Source: Sphingobacteriales bacterium (GTDB taxonomy: Bacteria > Bacteroidota > Bacteroidia > Chitinophagales > UBA2359). Taken from it: a DNA stretch of 64,000 nt. Location of the stretch: contig JADJTE010000001.1 in NCBI GenBank assembly GCA_016711295.1, positions 496,001 through 560,000 of the forward strand. Reading direction: 5' to 3'. The notes beneath the pieces were generated by a model. It ran no database searches, was not told the DNA's origin, and was given only the letters and a program-made list of their open reading frames with translations. Each line of letters starts with the position of its first letter. Position 1 is the first letter of the stretch. The position numbers and the translations under genes are program-made. This document shows, piece after piece, positions 58,869 through 64,000 of this stretch.

Positions 58869-59246
58869 ATGCCCTCGATACAATTACAGCCCGACCTCAA
58901 TTATATAGCCGTATTGCTGCAAATAGGCATCGCCTTGGCGTTTGTATTGTTTACTTATGCCGTCATCGCAGTAGCAGGACCTAAGCTCAAAGGCAAGAAC
59001 AAAGATGAAAACTTTGAATGTGGCATCGAAGCGCAAGGCAACGCACGGGTACCCTACTCTATCAAATATTTTTTGGTTGCTATATTGTTTGTTCTATTCG
59101 ATGTAGAAGTAATATTTCTATATCCCTGGGCGGTCAATTTCAAACAACTTGGCTGGATAGGCTTGGTCGAAATGACCCTATTTGTCGGATTTTTCTTGTT
59201 TGGTTTCTATTATATCGTACATCGCGGCGCGTTGAAATGGGAATAA
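58869..59246 (+). CDS. nuoA: NADH-quinone oxidoreductase subunit A, orphan
   Basis: NuoA is a three-helix membrane subunit of respiratory complex I near the quinone site. The 125 residues contain the family block FECGIEAQGNAR, then KYFLVAILFVLFDVEVIFLYPWA with conserved acidic residues (Glu in the CGIE block and Asp in FDVEV), and three hydrophobic segments. In most genomes nuoB follows directly; here the next gene is an unrelated hypothetical, so the rest of the complex must be elsewhere or the operon is split. The upstream element at 58710-58831 may lie in the promoter region. Confidence 0.95.
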   Translation: MPSIQLQPDLNYIAVLLQIGIALAFVLFTYAVIAVAGPKLKGKNKDENFECGIEAQGNARVPYSIKYFLVAILFVLFDVEVIFLYPWAVNFKQLGWIGLVEMTLFVGFFLFGFYYIVHRGALKWE

Positions 59247-59487
59247 AGAACGGTAAGAAAATAAGCTAACAACTTACTTGCAGGCGTTTGGCATAAACGC
59301 TTTTGGTATTCGCTCATCATCTTGCCACCTCGTTTTTTGAACATACATTCCCAAGCATTTTTTTAGGGCACAGGAACTGAGCACAAAGCAAAAATTTGAC
59401 CCAAAAACTACGCGCCGTTAATAGGTTTTTCGCCCCAAAATATAGACTTTTATCCCTCTAAAATTTAACACTTCCTTTTTATCCGCC

Positions 59488-60462
59488 ATGCAACGTAAAA
59501 AACTAAATGAGTTAGCGGTTACGCTCGAAAAAATTAACTATCTCTACCGCGCCGTTCGCAAAAATGAACAAGCCCCCAAAAAAGTAGAGTTGGCACTACT
59601 CAAAAAATATGTCATTGACCTGTATGACGGTTTTATCGAATTAGAATTGCCCGAAACTGCCATTGAACAAAAAAACACCGACCAACAACCCGTAATAAAA
59701 GAACAAGCCCCGCCGCCTCCTGTCGTAGTGGTGGAAGAAAAGCCTGTTGTTGTGTCCGTAGTAGTAGAAGAAACGCCCATTGCTGCTCCCGAAACCGTCG
59801 TAGTAATAGAAGAAACGCCCATTGCTGCTCCTGAAACCGTCGTAGTGGTAGAAGAAACGCCACTCCCCAGTACCAATACTGCCGACAAAGACAGCGGCAT
59901 ACTATCGGCACTCAAAGAAAAAGTAGCCGACTTGCAAGACGACGTAGCTCACCTAAAAGCCAACTTAGACGAAACCTACAACAACGCCATCAATACGCTA
60001 CAAGGCGACGATACCGAAAAAACACCTTTCAAAGATGCCGCCGAGCGCATAGACGACGATTATGACGACTCATCGAGCAAAACCCAAATATTGACCAATC
60101 CTGCCAATGGCGGCTTGCAAAGCACACTTGTCAACCACGACGACGATGACGAAGAGGGTGATGAAACCATTGCGCTGAACGTCAAAGAAAATCCCGCACT
60201 GATAGACGTATTAGGAAAAAGCAGCGGCAACCGCCTCGAATTTCCGATTAGCTTTAACCAACGACACGCCTTTGTCAATCAATTGTTTGGCGGCAACGAA
60301 GCAGCCTACAACCGCGCCATCAACGACCTATCGAGCAGCAAAGGATATATCGAGGCATTAACGTATATCAATTTAAATTTGAGATATGATTATAAATGGC
60401 GCGACGACGAACCCGCCGTCAAAGAGTTTTTAGATATCATCAAACACACCTTTTGGGGATAG
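59488..60462 (+). CDS. Conserved Bacteroidota protein with Val/Glu/Pro repeats
   Basis: A 324-residue protein in three zones. An N-terminal helical part (about 1-60) ends YDGFIELELP. A repeat zone (70-130) has VVVIEETPIAAPET units and APPPPVVVVEE, and is likely extended and flexible. After an acidic linker (SSSKTQILT, DDDDEEGDE) a C-terminal domain (about 245-324) has NRLEFPISFNQRHAFVNQLFGGNEAAYNRAI and YDYKWRDDEPAVKEFLDIIKHTFW. I recognise the C-terminal domain as a Bacteroidota family of unknown role. No signal or membrane segment, so probably cytoplasmic. Intact frame. Confidence 0.75.
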   Translation: MQRKKLNELAVTLEKINYLYRAVRKNEQAPKKVELALLKKYVIDLYDGFIELELPETAIEQKNTDQQPVIKEQAPPPPVVVVEEKPVVVSVVVEETPIAAPETVVVIEETPIAAPETVVVVEETPLPSTNTADKDSGILSALKEKVADLQDDVAHLKANLDETYNNAINTLQGDDTEKTPFKDAAERIDDDYDDSSSKTQILTNPANGGLQSTLVNHDDDDEEGDETIALNVKENPALIDVLGKSSGNRLEFPISFNQRHAFVNQLFGGNEAAYNRAINDLSSSKGYIEALTYINLNLRYDYKWRDDEPAVKEFLDIIKHTFWG

Positions 60463-60496
60463 ACGTACCGATGGTAGATGATGTTCTAAGAAACGA

Positions 60497-60632
60497 AGAC
60501 TATGGTGCAAAAAAGGCAAAATTAGTATAAATAACATTTATTAATAATGTGTAAATGATTGATTTTTAAAATTTTATATATTTTTTTAATTAGTAAGTGC
60601 TTTACTAAAATGACTTTTTTGCACCACAGTCA
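60497..60632. repeat. MITE-like element, family 2 (copy 2)
   Basis: Ends agactatggtgcaaaaaa and ttttttgcaccacagtca form an imperfect inverted repeat of about 17 bp; 136 bp, AT-rich interior, no frame. Flanks acga and agga agree at 3 of 4. Same length and ends as 6699-6832. Confidence 0.7.
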
Positions 60633-60755
60633 AGGAAACTTTACCCCTTTTTTGCACTTAAGTCATAAATCATGTCCAGATAGAAGTTTTGCGCAAGGAT
60701 AAACACTTTAAGCGGAGATACTTACCCAATAACGATTATACCCTGTCGCAAGTCT

Positions 60756-60795
60756 AATAACTCTCTGATAGACAGATGTTTATCAAAGAGTTATT
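60756..60795. repeat. Inverted repeat upstream of the HerA gene
   Basis: aataactctctgata (60756-60770) pairs with tatcaaagagttatt (60781-60795) with one mismatch over 15 bp and a 10-nt loop. It lies 74 bp before the HerA ATG, so it may be an operator, terminator or structured leader. Confidence 0.5.
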
Positions 60796-60868
60796 GATGT
60801 GGAGACCGCAAATAACATCATAGATTAATCGCAGAGTATCAAAAATACATTAACCAACAAATCTGAAA

Positions 60869-63124
60869 ATGAACGGTATCGAACAAGGAATTTCGGCATC
60901 ACTCGAAACTTTGCAGATAGACAGCGCAAAGGCAATTTTTCAAAGCCTCATACAGCCCAACCAGTATGTAGGCGAGTTGTATTCTATCAATTACGAGAGT
61001 TCAAAGGTTCAAATCCATGACAGCGACCGCCAAAAAGTCGGAGGCATTCCAAGCCTCAGTTTTTTGATTGCGACGAGATTAGAGCCAAGCACGCAAGATG
61101 TAGATTTCAAAACAGAAGATGCCTCAATCATCTTGCTGCGAGTCATGGATGCAACCCAACTTCCAAACAGTTCGGAAGCCGAAAGGATAAGGGTCGAAAC
61201 AGCGCAGCGAGTAAGCGGCGATACCGAGAAGCATTGGGATAGTAAAGACGCAATGGACGCAAAAACCAAAGTGTACTTGGGTTACGCTGCGGTTGAGTGC
61301 CGAATTATTGGAACTTTCTTTTTGGATGAGAACCCACGAAACGTAGAAGCCCCATTGATTTTGAAATTTGGGTGCGACATCTCAAACTACTATCCCAACA
61401 GAGGTTTGAAAGTTTACAAGCCCAATGCAGAGGCATTGGAAAAAATCGTGAACTACATTGACCCGCGCATTTTAGACGACTATCGCAGTAAATACAAAAA
61501 TACTGTACGAGTAAAATTAGGACACATTCGATATGCTTCAACTAACAGAAAGTATCAAAACATTGACGACGTGAAAGTGGAAATTTTCCCTTCTGATTTG
61601 CTTGCCCAAAAATCCGCTGTTTTTGGTATGACCCGCACGGGTAAATCAAATACAGTTAAGATTATCGCCAAATCAGTTTACCAATTGCGCCAACCCCAAC
61701 GGACAGAAGATGCTCCATTGAGGATTGGGCAGATAATTTTAGACCCCAATGGCGAATATGCGAATGAAAATGAGCAGGATAAGGATGGAAAAGGCAACCC
61801 AAACGCACTAAAAAACATTTGGCGACAGAACGATGCCTTGAAGGCAAAGGCGGACAAACTTAAAGAGCAATACTTGGCATCAAATAACCCCGATGAGAAA
61901 AAGACAATTTGGAAAGAAATTAAAGAAGTTGTTGAAACCGAAGTAGTTACCTATGGGATACTTCCACATCCAAAAGACCCATTCCGAAGGTTGATGAAAA
62001 TAAATTTCTACGAGGAGGAAAACTTGCAAATTGGAAAAGAAATCATTGATTTTAAGATTGCCGACCAATCTGCGCAGTATTTCAAGAATTTTAGGCAAAT
62101 CATCTTTGAAAAACCAAAGGAAGAAGATTTTGAAACCGAACAGGAGTATCGTGGGCAGTTGAGAAGATACGAAAGGCGAGTGCTTGTTTACAAAGCCTTG
62201 CTAAACAAAGCAGGATTTACCCCACCTGAAAGAAATGTTCCAATTGGTGGTTACTTCAACGCCGATTTGAGAAATGCCATGATTAACTATGCTGAGAAAA
62301 AATTCACGAAAAAGCAAGGTTTAATAAATGCGGCTGGTCAAACTTTAAGCCAAAATTCGGTAAGTTGGGATAGTTTGGCACCTGCATTTGAAGGCTTGTT
62401 TCATTTTCTTTCTACAAGCGACTACAATACTTTCAACCAAAATTACATAAATAGCAGAGATGCTGACGGGGAGAACGACGGAAGTGGAGAAGGTTGGGCA
62501 GAGGCGGACTTGGAAACCCTTTTGGAGATGTTCAATTACTCAAAAGGAACGAACCTGATAGGTGGCGTAAATATTCAACACACGACAACGACAAGTGCAG
62601 ACTATGCACAAGAAATTTACGACGATTTGGTTGCTGGAAAACTTGTTATCATTGACCAATCCAGCGGAGAGCCAGGAGTAAATCAATCTGCGGCTGATAG
62701 GATAATGTGGAAGATATTTAAGAACAACCAAGACCTTTTCAGAAGTGGAAAGCCCATTACCCCAATATTGATGTATGTTGAGGAAGCGCATAACATTTTG
62801 CCAAGCGGAAGTGACTTGGACTTGAAAAATGTTTGGGTTCAGACAGCCAAAGAAGGCGCAAAATACAATATCGGCATGGTCTATTCTACCCAAGAGGTAA
62901 GTAGTATCCAAAGAAACGTTCTGAAAAATACCGCAAATTGGTTCATCGGGCATTTGAACAACACCGATGAAACACGGGAACTCTGCAAATACTACGACTT
63001 CGCCGATTTTGAAAATTCAATCCGAAGAACCCAAGACAAAGGTTTTTTGCGAGTCAAGACATTGAGTAACTATTTCGTTATTCCTGTTCAAGTAAAATTA
63101 TTTGACGTAACAGACAGAACTTAA
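60869..63124 (+). CDS. HerA-like DNA-translocating ATPase
   Basis: HerA/FtsK-like hexameric ATPase (DUF87). The 751 residues include an N-terminal HAS-barrel-like part with about 240 residues, Walker A GMTRTGKS (253-260), a long helical insertion (about 290-430), and Walker B ILMYVEEAHNIL near 630-641. A conserved CAKYYDF-like segment ELCKYYDFADFE lies near the end. HerA normally works with the NurA nuclease, which is the next gene here (5-bp gap, ATG 63130). The pair occurs in archaeal break repair and in bacterial antiphage modules. Codons such as aga, agg and aag are used much more here than in earlier genes, suggesting acquisition. A MITE of family 2 and an inverted repeat lie upstream. 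Confidence 0.9.
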   Translation: MNGIEQGISASLETLQIDSAKAIFQSLIQPNQYVGELYSINYESSKVQIHDSDRQKVGGIPSLSFLIATRLEPSTQDVDFKTEDASIILLRVMDATQLPNSSEAERIRVETAQRVSGDTEKHWDSKDAMDAKTKVYLGYAAVECRIIGTFFLDENPRNVEAPLILKFGCDISNYYPNRGLKVYKPNAEALEKIVNYIDPRILDDYRSKYKNTVRVKLGHIRYASTNRKYQNIDDVKVEIFPSDLLAQKSAVFGMTRTGKSNTVKIIAKSVYQLRQPQRTEDAPLRIGQIILDPNGEYANENEQDKDGKGNPNALKNIWRQNDALKAKADKLKEQYLASNNPDEKKTIWKEIKEVVETEVVTYGILPHPKDPFRRLMKINFYEEENLQIGKEIIDFKIADQSAQYFKNFRQIIFEKPKEEDFETEQEYRGQLRRYERRVLVYKALLNKAGFTPPERNVPIGGYFNADLRNAMINYAEKKFTKKQGLINAAGQTLSQNSVSWDSLAPAFEGLFHFLSTSDYNTFNQNYINSRDADGENDGSGEGWAEADLETLLEMFNYSKGTNLIGGVNIQHTTTTSADYAQEIYDDLVAGKLVIIDQSSGEPGVNQSAADRIMWKIFKNNQDLFRSGKPITPILMYVEEAHNILPSGSDLDLKNVWVQTAKEGAKYNIGMVYSTQEVSSIQRNVLKNTANWFIGHLNNTDETRELCKYYDFADFENSIRRTQDKGFLRVKTLSNYFVIPVQVKLFDVTDRT

Positions 63125-63129
63125 TCATT

Positions 63130-64000
63130 ATGCCATTTGAAGGAGAATTTGCCAGTTACGAGCCTTTGCGTCGCATCATGGAAAGCGACAAAGTAAAAGC
63201 GATTGAAAACCGTTTTAAAATCCGCCAGTCAGACGGACAGGAATATAGTTTTTTGACCCAACTAACAGATAAGAGCCAACTCACGCCAAGTGATTGGCAG
63301 CCCGATATGATTTTGGGAATTGACGGCAGTTGCCACGCCGCCAAAGCAGAAAATGGCTTCCCCGGAGCAGAATTTGGCTACATTACGGTTGCTTCGGTAC
63401 TTATTTTGCTCGACAAAATACGAGAGTTGGAAAAGCAAGAGTTCATTGCTCCAAAGGCATTTAGAGAAACCGAAAAATCATCAACCATTGATGCCGTTTT
63501 CCCAGGTTGCAACGTGGTTATTGACGATGAAGAAAGTGCAAAGGCTTCAATGCGTAAAACTCTGTTTGAGCAATTGCTCGGAAATATTGTTTTTACTGAG
63601 GGGGAGACTTTGCTCGAAACCTATGAAGCACTTTTGAAAATCAAGCGAGGCAAAGGCGGAGACAGCAAGCCACCGAAATGTCCTTGTGAAGATGAAGAGG
63701 AATACCAATATGGATATGGTCAATACGATTGTGCCACTTGCGGAAAGTTACTTTACTCAACTGATGCTTTGCGTTTGCATGAATTGCACAATCCCGCAGG
63801 AAGTTGCAGGGAAATGTATGGTCAAATCATGTTCACTTTGGAACGGCTTTGGTTAATCCACATTTTGAGGGCTTTCGAGCGCAAAAATTGGTTGCCAACT
63901 TTGCGTCGACTTGCATTTATGATTGACGGAACGTTGGCAGTTTACAGCACTTCATCTTGGCTTACAAAATCAATCACCGATGAACTGAAAAGGCTCAATG
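63130..64000 (+). CDS. NurA-like nuclease, with zinc-finger-like insert (partial)
   Basis: Open from ATG 63130 to the right edge, so the C-terminus is missing. The start MPFEGEFASYEPLRRIMESD leads to MILGIDGSCHAAKAENG near residues 62-75. Later MIDGTLAVYS (near 262) gives a second Asp block; the two Asp blocks fit the metal site of NurA-type RNase H-fold nucleases. Between them lies KCPCEDEE...CATCGKLLYSTDALRLHELH (about residues 184-218), with CxC, CxxC and HxxH spacing like a zinc finger or ribbon, which is not part of the standard NurA core. With HerA it would form a 5'-3' end-processing machine. The nuclease assignment rests on motifs and on gene order. Confidence 0.75.
   Translation, partial: MPFEGEFASYEPLRRIMESDKVKAIENRFKIRQSDGQEYSFLTQLTDKSQLTPSDWQPDMILGIDGSCHAAKAENGFPGAEFGYITVASVLILLDKIRELEKQEFIAPKAFRETEKSSTIDAVFPGCNVVIDDEESAKASMRKTLFEQLLGNIVFTEGETLLETYEALLKIKRGKGGDSKPPKCPCEDEEEYQYGYGQYDCATCGKLLYSTDALRLHELHNPAGSCREMYGQIMFTLERLWLIHILRAFERKNWLPTLRRLAFMIDGTLAVYSTSSWLTKSITDELKRLN

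Noticed and set aside
59544..59915. Long minus-strand frame rich in Thr and Ser opposite the Val/Glu repeat gene
   Set aside because: Codon-composition shadow of the repeats in 59488-60462.

Overview
The window reads as chromosome of a free-living member of the Bacteroidota, probably near the Saprospiria/Chitinophagales. The signs are Bacteroidota promoters (a TAnnTTTG -7 box with a TTG/TTTG -33 box), several secreted proteins with type IX secretion (T9SS) C-terminal sorting domains, many short-lipobox lipoproteins, a choice-of-anchor-L protein, DUF2490 and DUF1501 proteins, and the clade-specific helical regulator-like proteins at 8.9-10.4 and 20.3-21.9 kb. The only RNA gene seen is one tRNA-Asp. 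No CRISPR array or rRNA is visible.

Layout. 0-6.6 kb: end of an M61-type peptidase, superoxide dismutase, 3-methyladenine glycosylase, glycyl-tRNA synthetase, a secreted M43-like metalloprotease and a lone Mn/Zn ABC ATPase. 7-14 kb: outer-membrane and conserved proteins, a beta-helix protein, a MoxR ATPase and an orphan PaaD. 14.1-15.9 kb: an IS of the IS5/IS1182 group with 23-bp imperfect terminal repeats. 16-24.8 kb: a SpoIIE-type phosphatase, a YihY-type membrane protein, a second helical paralogue, a serine hydrolase and a low-complexity secreted protein. 25-31.7 kb: a large M12-like secreted protease, then a compact minus-strand set of thioredoxin-fold/SPOR protein, peptide deformylase and a formyltransferase. 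32-38.4 kb: M56/BlaI sensor pair, PhoD-like phosphatase, asd and recQ. 38.6-47.4 kb: large surface proteins with propeller or choice-of-anchor domains. 48-60.5 kb: a Cys-rich lipoprotein, tRNA-Asp, AUR1-like PAP2 enzyme, folC, penicillin acylase, DUF1501 protein, AspH-like hydroxylase, DUF2490 and an orphan nuoA. 60.9-64 kb: a HerA ATPase followed at once by a NurA-like nuclease with a zinc-finger-like insert. This pair is the best candidate for a DNA-processing or antiphage module, and its codon use differs from the rest.

Three families of short non-coding inverted-repeat elements are scattered between genes. The main family has 11-bp ends (gtaactattta), a length of about 105-132 bp, six recognisable full copies and one partial copy. 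Five copies have flanking 8-bp direct repeats, from identical down to 5/8. This is strong internal evidence for a mobile MITE-like element.

Many genes are split by single-base indels, mostly in short homopolymers, and continue in another frame with clearly homologous sequence. I treat most of these as one gene with a probable consensus error, and give the joined span. The exceptions I regard as more likely really broken are recQ (about 90 residues missing internally), asd (several shifts) and the IS transposase.
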